Source: Candidatus Kapaibacterium sp.
GTDB taxonomy: Bacteria; Bacteroidota; Ignavibacteria; Kapaibacteriales; HRBIN21
Assembly (NCBI GenBank): GCA_938084565.1
Contig: CALKEU010000009.1
Location: 1 to 64,000 of the forward strand
Reading direction: 5' to 3'
DNA: 64,000 nt
Positions 18,581-27,431 of this stretch are shown here, piece after piece (positions within the stretch are counted from its first letter, which is position 1; every line of letters starts with the position of its first letter). The notes below the pieces were generated by a model. That model did no database searches. It worked only from the letters and a program-made list of their open reading frames with translations, and had not been told where the DNA came from. A program made the translations under genes and the position numbers.

Positions 18581-20530
18581 TCACCGGCCGATACGGAAGA
18601 AGCGCCGTGTCCACCACCGACGGCTGCTCTGCTGCTGGAGGAACTCGAGCACAACGCTGGCAATGCCTTCAGCATCGAGCCGAAGCTCTCGGTACTGCTC
18701 CTCCGGCGTGGCGTGCTCGACAAAGATATCTGGAATGCCATGCAGGCGCACGCACACGTTCTGCTTACTCTGCTGCCCTAGATACTCGAGGACAGCCGAC
18801 CCAAAGCCACCCAGTATCTGCCCATCTTCGACGGTGAGTACGTACGAGAAGCGCTCGCTAATCTGATCGAGCAGCTCCGTATCGAGCGGCTTGGCAAAAC
18901 GGGCATTAACGACTTCCGCACGAATGCCCTGCTCCTGGAGTATCTCTGCTGCTTTCAGAGCCTCCAGAACTGGCTTGCCGATGGCCAGGATGGCTATATC
19001 CTCGCCGTGGCGCAGCACTTCTGCCTTACCCAGCGGGAGCAGGGACATTGGCCGCAACGGTACCCCGACCCCACTGCCGCGGGGATATCGGAGTGCAACC
19101 GGTCCATCCACATACCCGTATAGGGCCGAATAGAGCATATCGCGCAGCTCTTGCTCATCCTTCGGCGCCATGACGACCATGCCTGGGATAATCCGCAGGT
19201 AGGCCAAATCCAGCATCCCGTGGTGGGTCGGACCATCCTGCCCCACTACACCTGCCCGATCGAGAGCGAAGACAACATGGAGGTGCTGCAACGCAACGTC
19301 ATGCACAATCTGGTCGAAGGCCCGCTGCAAGAAGGTCGAATAAATGGCGCACACCGGCAGCATCCCCTCCGTAGCTAAACCGGCAGCGAAGGTAACCGCA
19401 TGGGCCTCAGCAATCCCCACATCGAAGACCCGCTCCGGGAAGCGCTCCTGCAAGATGTTCAATCCCGTGCCGTCGGGCATAGCAGCCGTAATGCCGACAA
19501 TGCGCGGATCCCGTTCGCAGAGCTCAACCATCGTACGTCCGAAGACCGTCTGGTAGAGCGGTGCCGTGGGCTGAGCGCTCCCTGCAAGGGGCTTGCCCGT
19601 GATTTTGTCAATTTTGCCAATGGCGTGCAGGTTCTGTCTATCGTGCTCGGCTGGGGCATACCCTTTGCCCTTCTGCGTGATGACGTGGAGCAGTATGGGC
19701 CCCTTCATTTGCTTGAGCGTCCGCAGGAGACGCACCAGCAGGGTGACATTGTGCCCATTGACGGGCCCAAAGTACTTGAAGCCGAGCGCCTCAAAGAGCA
19801 TCCCCGGCGTAATAACCGCCTTAACCCCGCTCTCCACTCGGGAGAGCAGACGACGGAGCCGATCACCGATCTCATCCATGCGTTCGGTGAGCTCCCACGC
19901 CGCCCGGCGAGCCTTTAGGCCAAGGGGTGAGGCAAACAGCTGGGTGAAGTAATTCGATAGCGCCCATACATTCGGTGCAATCGACATGCGATTGTCGTTC
20001 AAAATGACGATGAGATCGCGCTTTTGGAGGCCGCAGTTGTTCATCGCCTCGTAGGCCAGCCCACCCGTCATGGCGCCATCGCCAATGATGGCGACGACTT
20101 TAAAGTCTTTGCCGAGCATATCACGAGCGGTGGCAATACCGAGCGCGGCGGAAATACTCGTGCTAGCGTGGCCAGCCCCGAAGACGTCGTACGGGCTCTC
20201 GCTGCGCTTGAGGAAGCCGGAAATGCCACCCTTTTGGCGAATTGTCCACAGGAGCTCGCGGCGGCCCGTCAGGATCTTGTGCGGATACCCTTGGTGCCCT
20301 GTGTCCCAGACCAGCTTGTCCTCTGGGGTATTGAAGACGTAGTGGAGAGCAACGGCCAACTCCACAACGCCAAGACCCGCCCCGAAATGTCCCCCCACCT
20401 GAGTGATGACCTCGATGAGGTAACGGCGCACTTCTGCGCAGACGTCACGGAGAGCGCTTTCGGGCAGTTTCCGCAAATCCTCCGGCGCGTTCAGAAAGGG
20501 CAAATATCGATAGCCGCTCCAATCGGTCAT
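18581..20530 (-). CDS. dxs: 1-deoxy-D-xylulose-5-phosphate synthase
   Basis: 649 residues, typical length. Dxs condenses pyruvate with glyceraldehyde 3-phosphate using TPP, the first step of the MEP isoprenoid pathway and a precursor step for PLP. The start region (LPESALRDVCAEVRRYLIEVI), the substrate loop VWDTGHQGYPHKILTGR, the TPP motif GDGAMTGG...LNDNRMSIAPNVWALS and the transketolase pyrimidine-domain segment DRAGVVGQDGPTHHG are all present. Its ATG overlaps the stop of the ompA-like gene (ATGA). It is placed with several users of polyprenyl phosphate. Confidence 0.94.
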   Translation of the reverse strand: MTDWSGYRYLPFLNAPEDLRKLPESALRDVCAEVRRYLIEVITQVGGHFGAGLGVVELAVALHYVFNTPEDKLVWDTGHQGYPHKILTGRRELLWTIRQKGGISGFLKRSESPYDVFGAGHASTSISAALGIATARDMLGKDFKVVAIIGDGAMTGGLAYEAMNNCGLQKRDLIVILNDNRMSIAPNVWALSNYFTQLFASPLGLKARRAAWELTERMDEIGDRLRRLLSRVESGVKAVITPGMLFEALGFKYFGPVNGHNVTLLVRLLRTLKQMKGPILLHVITQKGKGYAPAEHDRQNLHAIGKIDKITGKPLAGSAQPTAPLYQTVFGRTMVELCERDPRIVGITAAMPDGTGLNILQERFPERVFDVGIAEAHAVTFAAGLATEGMLPVCAIYSTFLQRAFDQIVHDVALQHLHVVFALDRAGVVGQDGPTHHGMLDLAYLRIIPGMVVMAPKDEQELRDMLYSALYGYVDGPVALRYPRGSGVGVPLRPMSLLPLGKAEVLRHGEDIAILAIGKPVLEALKAAEILQEQGIRAEVVNARFAKPLDTELLDQISERFSYVLTVEDGQILGGFGSAVLEYLGQQSKQNVCVRLHGIPDIFVEHATPEEQYRELRLDAEGIASVVLEFLQQQSSRRWWTRRFFRIGR

Positions 20531-22359
20531 GGACTGCCAGTAGGTGTCTCAATCGTAATCTGCACTGTCCGACACAGCTGGCGTCCGATAGGGCTTTCAT
20601 TGTCGAAGAGCAGCACACTCTCTCCGTAGCCAGCTACCTCATACCGCGCCGCAGGCACCCGTGCAGCCAAGAAGTCACGCACGCGCCGAGCACGCCGCAG
20701 CGAGAGATCGTTATTGTACTCCCGCTCGCCGATGCGATCCGTATAACCGGTGATGCGCACCGTTGAGTTAGCTTGAACAAAGGGTAGCACAAGCTGCTCT
20801 AAAACGCGCTGGTTCTCCGGCGTAAGGGCATCGCTATCGAAGTCGAACAGCACCAGGCTGAAGCGGGTTACGGTCCGGTCAGGCAACTTCTCGCTCTGTT
20901 TGCGGAAGCTGGAGATGTAATCGACGGGAATTGAGCCAACGGCCTGTGCCGTACGGCCACGGGCATCCGTGATGCGCACGACATATTCAAGCGGCAGTTC
21001 GCCAGCTCGCAACTTAGCTGCAGCAACGCGCCACCGCAGCGACGCCTCTGGTTGTCCCTGCCCCCGGAGCACTTCCACGACTTCGCCGGCCTGGCTGAGG
21101 CTGAGTTCCCAGGAGACAATAGGCACTTCCGCATCCACACGGACGGCCCATGAGAGCACCTCCGGGCGGGCAATGCGCTGATTGTCGGCCGTCAAAGGTA
21201 CAGGAGCCAGCACGTCGGGGAGTGTCGCGCTCAGCTCGACTCGGCGATTCTCAGCATCACCATCCCGCCGATCCTCTGCAACAGTAGAGCGGCTGGCGGA
21301 AGGCTTACTCGGGTATCGCTGTGCTTGGACTACAAGACGCTCCGGGGCAATTCCCCAGGTTGTGACAAGGTACTGCCTGACCCACTCAGCCCGTTGGCGC
21401 GCCAACTGCAAATTTCCCCCTTCGCGCCGCCCGTCAGTTGTACCAGTCAATGTCAAGCGCGCCGTCGGATACTCAGCAAGGCGCTTGCCCACAATATCCA
21501 ACACGGAGCGATTGACCTGCAGCGCCTCTATCGGCAAGCGTTCGAGGGCAAACTCCCCTTTGCTTGCAACGGAGCTGTACTCTGCAATGGGTGTCGAGGC
21601 CTGTTCGGCAAAGAACACATACGGCAGCAGCGGCACATACTCCGTCAGGCGCACCTCTTCCAGCTGCAGCCGGCTCACCTCAGGCGAGACAGCAAGCGCC
21701 GGCGCTTTAGGCTCGGGTTCTGGCTCCCTCGTGCGCGAAACAAGGCCGAAGTGCAGCCCCAATGCAAGCCGGGCGTGCGTAATCTTCCAAGGTTTCCACT
21801 GAGCCGCCGAGGAAACATCCGTGAGGGGAACTCGCACCCCGAGTTCCGGTGCCAACGTAGTCGACTGCCCCAGCGGGATCGCCCAGCCAAGACCCCCACC
21901 GATAGCAAGCCGCACAGCCTGCTGGGGAACATCCTGCCAGGCATTCTGCCCCGCTTCCCGAACGGAGCTTCCACCGCTAAAACCGACCTCCATCCCGAAA
22001 GGCACGTAGAAGTGGCTCCTCCCAAGCCAGAGGAGAGCATGGGGGAAGAGCTCCACTACATGGACCGCACTCTGAAGCTGCACATCGGTCGTAGAGCGCA
22101 GGGTTGCCCCCAGTGCTGCATATCCGGCTCGGATCCCTAAACCCACACCGGAACCCAGTGGGAAAGTAGCCGACCCACCAGCTCCCCATCCAAATCCTGT
22201 CGCACTCCGATCATAGGTCCCGGAGGGCAGCTGCAACTGAGGCACATGGAAATTAGCTCCTGCCGCACCCCATACTCCCAGCGAGGTCCACTGCCGCAAC
22301 GACGGCTGGGCACTGAGTACCCCTGTGCTGATCACAACTGCTATCCACACGTACAGCAT
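20527..22359 (-). CDS. Outer-membrane protein with two OmpA-like domains
   Basis: 610 residues from ATG 22359; the upstream open frame overlaps the divergent oxidoreductase gene. A signal peptide (MLYVWIAVVISTGVLSAQ) is followed by an outer-membrane beta-barrel-like region (about 20-215) rich in alternating Gly/aromatic residues. Two OmpA-like peptidoglycan-binding modules follow. The first (about 260-390) has LTLTGTTDGRREGGNLQLARQRAEWV. The second, at the C-terminus, has VLFDFDSDALTPENQRVLEQL, then GYTDRIGEREYNNDLSLRRARRVRDFL. A predicted beta segment joins them. It probably tethers the outer membrane to peptidoglycan. It is the first gene of the envelope operon, behind a good TAATTTTG element. 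Confidence 0.85.
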   Translation of the reverse strand: MLYVWIAVVISTGVLSAQPSLRQWTSLGVWGAAGANFHVPQLQLPSGTYDRSATGFGWGAGGSATFPLGSGVGLGIRAGYAALGATLRSTTDVQLQSAVHVVELFPHALLWLGRSHFYVPFGMEVGFSGGSSVREAGQNAWQDVPQQAVRLAIGGGLGWAIPLGQSTTLAPELGVRVPLTDVSSAAQWKPWKITHARLALGLHFGLVSRTREPEPEPKAPALAVSPEVSRLQLEEVRLTEYVPLLPYVFFAEQASTPIAEYSSVASKGEFALERLPIEALQVNRSVLDIVGKRLAEYPTARLTLTGTTDGRREGGNLQLARQRAEWVRQYLVTTWGIAPERLVVQAQRYPSKPSASRSTVAEDRRDGDAENRRVELSATLPDVLAPVPLTADNQRIARPEVLSWAVRVDAEVPIVSWELSLSQAGEVVEVLRGQGQPEASLRWRVAAAKLRAGELPLEYVVRITDARGRTAQAVGSIPVDYISSFRKQSEKLPDRTVTRFSLVLFDFDSDALTPENQRVLEQLVLPFVQANSTVRITGYTDRIGEREYNNDLSLRRARRVRDFLAARVPAARYEVAGYGESVLLFDNESPIGRQLCRTVQITIETPTGSP

Positions 22360-22386
22360 GGCTTTTGCTAATGCGGTGAGACCTCG

Positions 22387-22394
22387 CAAAATTA
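22387..22394 (-). promoter_or_regulatory. TAnnTTTG promoter -7 element (TAATTTTG) of the envelope operon
   Basis: A minus-strand TAATTTTG, a full consensus match, lies 27 bases upstream of the ompA-like ATG. It is the only clear promoter candidate for the 13-kb run of eight genes apart from TAGCTTTG at 14183-14176. Confidence 0.6.
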
Positions 22395-22473
22395 CGAAAA
22401 GCCGCCTGCGCGCTCTGGAGTGCCATATGCTGAGAGTTTGCGAGTTTTGCTTCTGAACCGTTTCCGGAAAGCC

Positions 22474-23517
22474 ATGGAACGCTTTGGCGTGGCCGTCGTC
22501 GGGGTTGGCAATGTTGCACAGACGGTCCACCTGCCTCTGTTGACGCGAATGGCAGGGGTGGAAGTTGTCGCCGTCTGCGATCGCGTCGGCTCGAAGGCTC
22601 GCTTCGTAGCCGAACGCTTCGGCATCCCTCACGCTCTCTCGCGTCTGGAGGATCTCTGGGCCATCGAGGGTATTGACATCGTCGACATTTGCACGCCGAC
22701 GGATTCCCATGCCGAAATTGCCTGTGCCGCGCTCGAGCACGGGAAACACGTCTTCGTCGAAAAGCCGCTTGCCCGTACGGTCGCCGAGGCACAGCTGGTT
22801 GCCAAAGCCGTTGCGCAGAGCAATTGCCAGCTCATGGTTGGCATGAACCACCGCTTCCGACCCGATGTGACCCTGTTGAAGTCGTATGTTCGGCGCGGTG
22901 AGCTTGGCACAATCTACTACATCCAAGCCAGCTGGCTCCAGCCCCGGCAGCGAGAGCGGCGCTGGCTGACCCGAGCCGATATCTCCGGGGGAGGCGTGGT
23001 ACTCGATCTCGGCATCGTGCTCATCGATTTGGTGCTGTGGATGTATGACTTCGCCCCTGTCCGATCCGTCCACGCTGCCCTCTTCCGCCACCAGACTCGA
23101 TTGGTGGAAGATCTGGCCGTGGCCACACTCTACTTCGCCTCTGGCAGCATCGCTACGGTGGAGTGCTCCTGGTCACTTATGCGCCCCGACAATCTCTACG
23201 CATGCAATCTCTTCGGGACTCGTGGCAGTGGTTCGATCAATCCCTTCCGCCTCATCCGCTACGTCGAGGGCGAATTCATCACCCTGCAGCCCCATGGACA
23301 AGCTCGACTGCCGGCCGCACGGCAGTACACACAATCGTATTTGGCCGAATGGCAGCAGTTCCTGAATGCTCTCCGCGGGCACGTTGCTCCAACGTCGACA
23401 GCCGCAGAGGCTGTCTTTCGCATGCAGATTGTCGAGGCCCTCTACCGTTCGGGCGAAGAGCGCTGTGAGGTACTCATCACGCCAACTCCAGAGGCCCCTA
23501 ATGCGTCCGCAGCGTGA
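22474..23517 (+). CDS. Gfo/Idh/MocA family NAD(P)-dependent oxidoreductase
   Basis: 347 residues from ATG 22474, preceded by CCGGAAAG. An N-terminal Rossmann domain carries the GVGNVAQTVHLPLL motif, followed by VDICTPTDSHAEIA and the catalytic-lysine motif FVEKPLA, then GMNHRFRPD. The C-terminal alpha/beta domain starts with GELGTIYYIQASW. Members oxidise or reduce sugar-like substrates, often nucleotide sugars of surface glycans, and the divergent neighbour is the envelope operon. The exact substrate is not readable. The 3' end overlaps the convergent small gene by 20 bases. Confidence 0.87.
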   Translation: MERFGVAVVGVGNVAQTVHLPLLTRMAGVEVVAVCDRVGSKARFVAERFGIPHALSRLEDLWAIEGIDIVDICTPTDSHAEIACAALEHGKHVFVEKPLARTVAEAQLVAKAVAQSNCQLMVGMNHRFRPDVTLLKSYVRRGELGTIYYIQASWLQPRQRERRWLTRADISGGGVVLDLGIVLIDLVLWMYDFAPVRSVHAALFRHQTRLVEDLAVATLYFASGSIATVECSWSLMRPDNLYACNLFGTRGSGSINPFRLIRYVEGEFITLQPHGQARLPAARQYTQSYLAEWQQFLNALRGHVAPTSTAAEAVFRMQIVEALYRSGEERCEVLITPTPEAPNASAA

Positions 23518-24070
23518 AGAGCAACAACACGATGACGGCACCGCTGAGGAGCGCAATAGCCGGTTCGGCCACCGTCTGCCACAGCGAACGCCACTGTGGC
23601 AGCGGCGCCGTGGCAAAGGCATAGCCGGATTGCTCCAGTTGGTTGCGGAGTGCCACAGGAACTGTATCGCTCTCCACCTTCTGCCACAGCGGGAGTGCAC
23701 GCACGCTCCTATCGGGGAGGTGAAGAGTAGCTAAAGCACTCCAGCGCAGTACCCGGCGCATGCGATCGGCCGAGAGAGCCTCATAGTGAATCCCAACGTC
23801 GAGCAGGGCAATACGGATGTGCGGGAGTGTATCGGCCCTCAACACCGTGAGGCCTGCCCCGGCGCAGCGCAGGGCTATAGCATGTTCGGCAAGCCACTGC
23901 GCCGGATGAGGCTCGATCGAGATCCCAACGGTGCCATACCCTTGCACTTGCGCACACAGCCCAAGGGCAAAGGAATCAGCCAGGGCGGACAACCGCTCGA
24001 TATTGCTCGCCGGCAACAGCTGCCCCACGCAGGGGAGAGCGAGAGCAATACCGAAGGCCAACAGTTTCAT
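23498..24070 (-). CDS. Uncharacterised exported protein with C-terminal membrane anchor
   Basis: 190 residues from ATG 24070, which overlaps the TGA of the upstream gene. An N-terminal signal-like segment (MKLLAFGIALALPCVG) starts the protein and a hydrophobic segment (PAIALLSGAVIVLLLFTL) lies close to the C-terminus, so the middle region is probably periplasmic. No family was recognised. The coupled upstream gene encodes a small two-helix membrane protein, so the two may work together. The open frame extends upstream to 24250, but that part overlaps the neighbour and lacks family features. Confidence 0.6.
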   Translation of the reverse strand: MKLLAFGIALALPCVGQLLPASNIERLSALADSFALGLCAQVQGYGTVGISIEPHPAQWLAEHAIALRCAGAGLTVLRADTLPHIRIALLDVGIHYEALSADRMRRVLRWSALATLHLPDRSVRALPLWQKVESDTVPVALRNQLEQSGYAFATAPLPQWRSLWQTVAEPAIALLSGAVIVLLLFTLRTH

Positions 24071-24531
24071 CCAGCACGTAGCAAGCGGCTGAGGCGAAGA
24101 AACTCGTGCATGAGCTCCTGCGGGCGTTCGTAGGCAAAGGGGCGAACAACAATAATGCGGCGCCTCCCCTTGAGGCGGATCCGTATGCGTCCGAAGCCCC
24201 GTTGCCGGCGTGGCAGTACCAGCCGCTCCATCTCCTGCAGCCGGATCCACCGCTCCCGCAGGCGAGTCCGCAACCGAACGTAATCCTTCCCCACCACAAT
24301 GCTGGGCCGGCGATACCAGACCCAGAGCAGAACGGCAGCCGTCCAGAGTACAAACACCAGTAGCAACAGCGAGACCGGATCCGTAAGCGCCACCGTCACA
24401 TAGCCATTTGCAACCCCGCTACGCACCACGCCGTAGCCCACGAACACAAGTAAGTAAAGCGCCAGCGCGCGCCAGTAGATATCCACACGATAGCGGAACT
24501 CCTTCTCCCCTGTGGTTGCACTCGGATTCAT
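24067..24531 (-). CDS. Small membrane protein with PH-like domain (function unknown)
   Basis: 154 residues from ATG 24531. Two membrane segments lie near residues 25-45 and 55-75. They are followed by a basic beta-rich region (RRPSIVVGKDYVRLRTRLRERWIRLQEMERLVL and onward) that resembles bacterial PH-like domains found just after paired membrane helices. The call rests on topology, not on a specific motif. It overlaps the next gene by ATGA. A TAATTTTG element lies 65 bases upstream, so a slightly longer start is possible. Confidence 0.55.
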   Translation of the reverse strand: MNPSATTGEKEFRYRVDIYWRALALYLLVFVGYGVVRSGVANGYVTVALTDPVSLLLLVFVLWTAAVLLWVWYRRPSIVVGKDYVRLRTRLRERWIRLQEMERLVLPRRQRGFGRIRIRLKGRRRIIVVRPFAYERPQELMHEFLRLSRLLRAG

Positions 24532-24596
24532 GGTCGGCGCAGCTGCGAGACACTTTGCGGACTCCTGTACGAGGCCAGCATCTGCCCGTGCAAATG

Positions 24597-24604
24597 CAAA
24601 ATTA
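24597..24604 (-). promoter_or_regulatory. TAnnTTTG promoter -7 element (TAATTTTG)
   Basis: A minus-strand full match in the 170-base gap between the murG stop and the small membrane-protein gene. It lies 65 bases from the chosen ATG, farther than in other cases here. Confidence 0.45.
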
Positions 24605-24701
24605 GCCGTCCCTGCATAATCTCTCCGTGTGGCAGCCTCTGCGCCACACAGCAATGTACCTCACGTACAGGTTCCCTCCCCTATCGCATTGGCGCTTTCG
24701 A

Positions 24702-25787
24702 TCATGCCGTGCGGCAGCTCTTCCACAGCAGCTCCACTATCTGCGAGGCTGCCCCAGGCTTGCTCAGCCGACGAGCTGCCGCTGCCATGCTCTCCCGGAG
24801 TTCACACTCACGGAGTAACCGCTCAACCATCGGCGGGACCTCTCTTTCTGCCTGCGCATCCGGTATGCATACAGCCGCTCCGTGGCGCTCCAGCCATGTA
24901 GCATTGGCAGCCTGATGCTGGTCGCGGGCTTCCGGATAGGGCACGAGGATCGAAGCACGTCCAACGGCGCAGATTTCTGCAATGGTCATGCCGCCGGCCC
25001 GCGCCACAACACAATCGGCGGCTGCGAGCACCGTTGCCGGCTCTTCGAAGAAGGGGGCAGCCCGGAGCCCCTGGTGGGGAAGTTCCTGCCGGGGCACATG
25101 GCGGTGCCCGTACTGCCATATCAATTGCAGTTGCCCCTGCTTGACCAATGGCAACAGGCGCTGGGCGACAGCATTAAGCCGCGCTGCCCCAAGACTTCCC
25201 CCGAGAATAGCGACCACGGGCCTATCCACGTCCAACCCCAGGCGTTGCCGGGCCTCCACCGGTGATGGAGGAGCCAAGAACTGCCGCCGTACTGGCGCAC
25301 CAACGGGGTACACACGCCCCTTGAGCATTGAGGCAGCCTGCTCATATGCCGTAGCCACCACATCGGCCCAGGGAGCCAGCAGACGAACCGCCCTGCCCGG
25401 TACGACGTTGAGTTCTACAAGTACTAACGGAATCCGGCACCAACGTGCCACAAGTCCTGCCGGAAGACCAATGTATGCCCCGGTCGTCAGCACGGCATGG
25501 GGGCGAAATCGCTGGGCAAAGAGTGCCAGGCGCACCGTGCTCCACAGCAGTTTCGCCACCGCCACGGTGCTCCGCCACACCCCGCGGCCGAAGGTAGCAA
25601 GCGGAAGTGGAAAGAACTCATACCCGTAGGCTACAGCCAATCGCCCCTCGATGCGGTCGGGCCGCCCGATGAAGCAGGCACGATAAGGCTTCCCCAAGCG
25701 CTCTGCTTCCTCAAGGATGGCCAGGGCGGGAAAGAAATGCCCACCTGTCCCGCCAGAAGCCACGAGCAAGCGAATTTCTGGCTCCAT
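24702..25787 (-). CDS. murG: UDP-GlcNAc--lipid I N-acetylglucosaminyltransferase MurG
   Basis: 361 residues from ATG 25787. MurG adds GlcNAc to lipid I on the inner face of the membrane to give lipid II. The N-terminal glycine loop LVASGGTGGHFFPALA is diagnostic for GT28 MurG, with TTGAYIGLPAGLVA later in the same domain. The C-terminal donor domain has ILGGSLGAARLN, PFFEEPATVLAAADCVVARAGGMTIAE and YPEARDQHQAANA. The open frame continues 60 residues upstream, but these overlap the divergent SPOR gene and lack similarity. It stands alone rather than in a dcw cluster. Confidence 0.92.
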   Translation of the reverse strand: MEPEIRLLVASGGTGGHFFPALAILEEAERLGKPYRACFIGRPDRIEGRLAVAYGYEFFPLPLATFGRGVWRSTVAVAKLLWSTVRLALFAQRFRPHAVLTTGAYIGLPAGLVARWCRIPLVLVELNVVPGRAVRLLAPWADVVATAYEQAASMLKGRVYPVGAPVRRQFLAPPSPVEARQRLGLDVDRPVVAILGGSLGAARLNAVAQRLLPLVKQGQLQLIWQYGHRHVPRQELPHQGLRAAPFFEEPATVLAAADCVVARAGGMTIAEICAVGRASILVPYPEARDQHQAANATWLERHGAAVCIPDAQAEREVPPMVERLLRECELRESMAAAARRLSKPGAASQIVELLWKSCRTA

Positions 25788-25829
25788 GTGCTCTTGCCTC
25801 TTGCCAATCAGACACGCAAGGGTTTTGCG

Positions 25830-25837
25830 TATTTTCG
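25830..25837 (+). promoter_or_regulatory. Possible TAnnTTTG-like element (TATTTTCG)
   Basis: TATTTTCG has one mismatch to TAnnTTTG. It lies 25 bases before the ATG of the SPOR-domain gene, in the divergent murG/SPOR intergenic region. Confidence 0.4.
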
Positions 25838-25862
25838 CAGCGTTTTCTCTCCTGTCCCTGCC

Positions 25863-26558
25863 ATGGGAGTCCGCTGCGTGGCCTTCATTCTCCTGACGGG
25901 CATCCTCTCGGCACAATCGCCTACCGAGTATGTCCGCCAGGCTCTGCTGCGGATTGCCTCCGGCCAACTCGAGGCTGTCCGCAGCGAGCTCTCTTCATGG
26001 GTGACACGTTACCCAAACGATCCGGCCATTCTGTTCCTGCAGGCGGCAACGCTCTCAGATGCCCAACAGGCACGGGCCCTCTATGAGCGCATCGTCCGGG
26101 AATTTCCAAGCAGTGAGTGGGCCGATGATGCCCTCTGCCGCCTAGTGCAAGAGGCTGCTCTCCGTCGTGACAGCCTCCGAGCTTGGCAGCTCTTCGAGCA
26201 GCTCCGGCGTACATACCCCACCTCTGATTTCCTCCCCTATGCCTGGGAGACGATGCGGGCCACCGTTGGCCTCCCACCTGAGCTGCGAGCGACGGCGACC
26301 GGGAACACACGACCCTATACACTCCAAGTCGGGCTCTTCCGCCAACTGCAGCACGCCCAGCGCGAACGAGAGCGCCTCCGACGGCACCGCCTCCGAGCCG
26401 AGATTGTGCCGAGAATATGGCAAAACGTCGTACACTACGCCGTCGTTGTCGGGACGTACGAGCGACGCGAGGATGCCGAAGCAGCCCGCTCCGCTGTAGC
26501 CCAGCGCTGTCAGTGTCAGCCCCTCATCATCGAACACCCCGCGCACGCAGCCCCGTGA
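25863..26558 (+). CDS. Exported TPR/SPOR-domain protein
   Basis: 231 residues from ATG 25863. A signal peptide ([18 protein letters not shown]) is followed by about two TPR-like helix pairs (residues 25-130, with [37 protein letters not shown], a YbgF-like pattern). A C-terminal SPOR-like module (about 150-225) starts at [21 protein letters not shown] and continues with [23 protein letters not shown] domains bind denuded glycan strands at division sites, so a periplasmic cell-wall role is likely. It is divergent from murG. Confidence 0.75.
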   Translation: MGVRCVAFILLTGILSAQSPTEYVRQALLRIASGQLEAVRSELSSWVTRYPNDPAILFLQAATLSDAQQARALYERIVREFPSSEWADDALCRLVQEAALRRDSLRAWQLFEQLRRTYPTSDFLPYAWETMRATVGLPPELRATATGNTRPYTLQVGLFRQLQHAQRERERLRRHRLRAEIVPRIWQNVVHYAVVVGTYERREDAEAARSAVAQRCQCQPLIIEHPAHAAP

Positions 26559-26574
26559 TCTGGCTGGCGGCTTC

Positions 26575-26582
26575 TATTTTTG
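26575..26582 (+). promoter_or_regulatory. TAnnTTTG promoter -7 element (TATTTTTG) of the queF operon
   Basis: A full match 34 bases upstream of the queF ATG and 16 bases after the SPOR gene stop. Confidence 0.55.
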
Positions 26583-26616
26583 CACGGTCTTGTCCGGGCC
26601 CGTCTCTTCCAGAGTA

Positions 26617-26970
26617 ATGGCAGCACAGTTGGAAACCTTCCCCAACCCGAAGCCGGGTCGGCGCTATGTCATTACGCATATCAATCCCGAGTTCTCCTCC
26701 GTCTGCCCGCGGACGGGATTGCCCGATTTCGGCACAGTCACGATCCGTTACGTGCCGGACAAGCTCTGCTTGGAGCTGAAGTCGCTGAAGTACTACTTCC
26801 TGCAGTACCGCAACACGGGCATCTTCTACGAAGACGTCACGAACCGCATCCTGGATGACCTCGTGGCGGCCTGCGATCCGCTGGAGATGGAGGTCATCAC
26901 GGAGTGGAACACTCGCGGAGGCATGCGCTCGGTCATCCACGCCCGCTACGAGCGCCCGACGACGCCATGA
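26617..26970 (+). CDS. queF: NADPH-dependent 7-cyano-7-deazaguanine reductase QueF
   Basis: 117 residues from ATG 26617, the short unimodular QueF size. QueF reduces the preQ0 nitrile to the amine preQ1 in queuosine tRNA modification. The catalytic Cys/Asp segment is [15 protein letters not shown], and the NADPH-binding QueF motif is [19 protein letters not shown] nine codons upstream is less likely. Its stop overlaps the queD ATG (ATGA). Neither queC nor queE is in the window. Confidence 0.93.
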   Translation: MAAQLETFPNPKPGRRYVITHINPEFSSVCPRTGLPDFGTVTIRYVPDKLCLELKSLKYYFLQYRNTGIFYEDVTNRILDDLVAACDPLEMEVITEWNTRGGMRSVIHARYERPTTP

Positions 26971-27431
26971 GCATTCGCATTGCCAAGGAATTTCGCTGGG
27001 AAATGGCCCATCGGCTGCCTTTCCACACCGGCGGGTGCCAGAACCTGCACGGGCACTCCTATCGGGCGACCATCATCCTCGAAGGAGAGCCCGACGCCCA
27101 TGGCATGGTGCTCGATTACCTTGAGCTGACTCGCATGGTTGAGCCCATCCTTGAGCAGCTCGACCACGCCTTCCTGTGCTCCGAGGATGACACCGTCATG
27201 CGGGAGTTCTTCCGTCAGCACCCGGACTTCAAAGTGGTCTACGTCCCCTTTCCGACCACAGCGGAGCATCTGGCTCAGTGGCTTGCCGAGCAGCTCTGCG
27301 CCATGCTCAAGCCATACCGGACCATCCACCGCGTGTGGGTGCGCGTCCAGGAAACCGAGCGCACCTTCGCAGAGGCCCTCTGCATCCTCTCCGACCAAGC
27401 AGACAGTTCCACAACCCAGCCCCCCGCATGA
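26967..27431 (+). CDS. queD: 6-carboxy-5,6,7,8-tetrahydropterin synthase QueD
   Basis: 154 residues from the ATG that overlaps the queF stop. It belongs to the PTPS family. QueD converts 7,8-dihydroneopterin triphosphate to carboxytetrahydropterin early in queuosine synthesis. The zinc ligands are the His in MAHRLPFH and the two in NLHGHSYRA, and the catalytic Cys lies in GGCQNLHGH. The later LDHAFL and [15 protein letters not shown] motifs also fit. The pairing with queF strongly favours QueD over a biopterin enzyme. The stop overlaps the gltX ATG. Confidence 0.9.
   Translation: MSIRIAKEFRWEMAHRLPFHTGGCQNLHGHSYRATIILEGEPDAHGMVLDYLELTRMVEPILEQLDHAFLCSEDDTVMREFFRQHPDFKVVYVPFPTTAEHLAQWLAEQLCAMLKPYRTIHRVWVRVQETERTFAEALCILSDQADSSTTQPPA

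Noticed and set aside
20527..23091. An 854-residue open frame on the minus strand
   Set aside because: The part before 22359 lies inside the divergent oxidoreductase gene. The real protein starts with a signal peptide at 22359.
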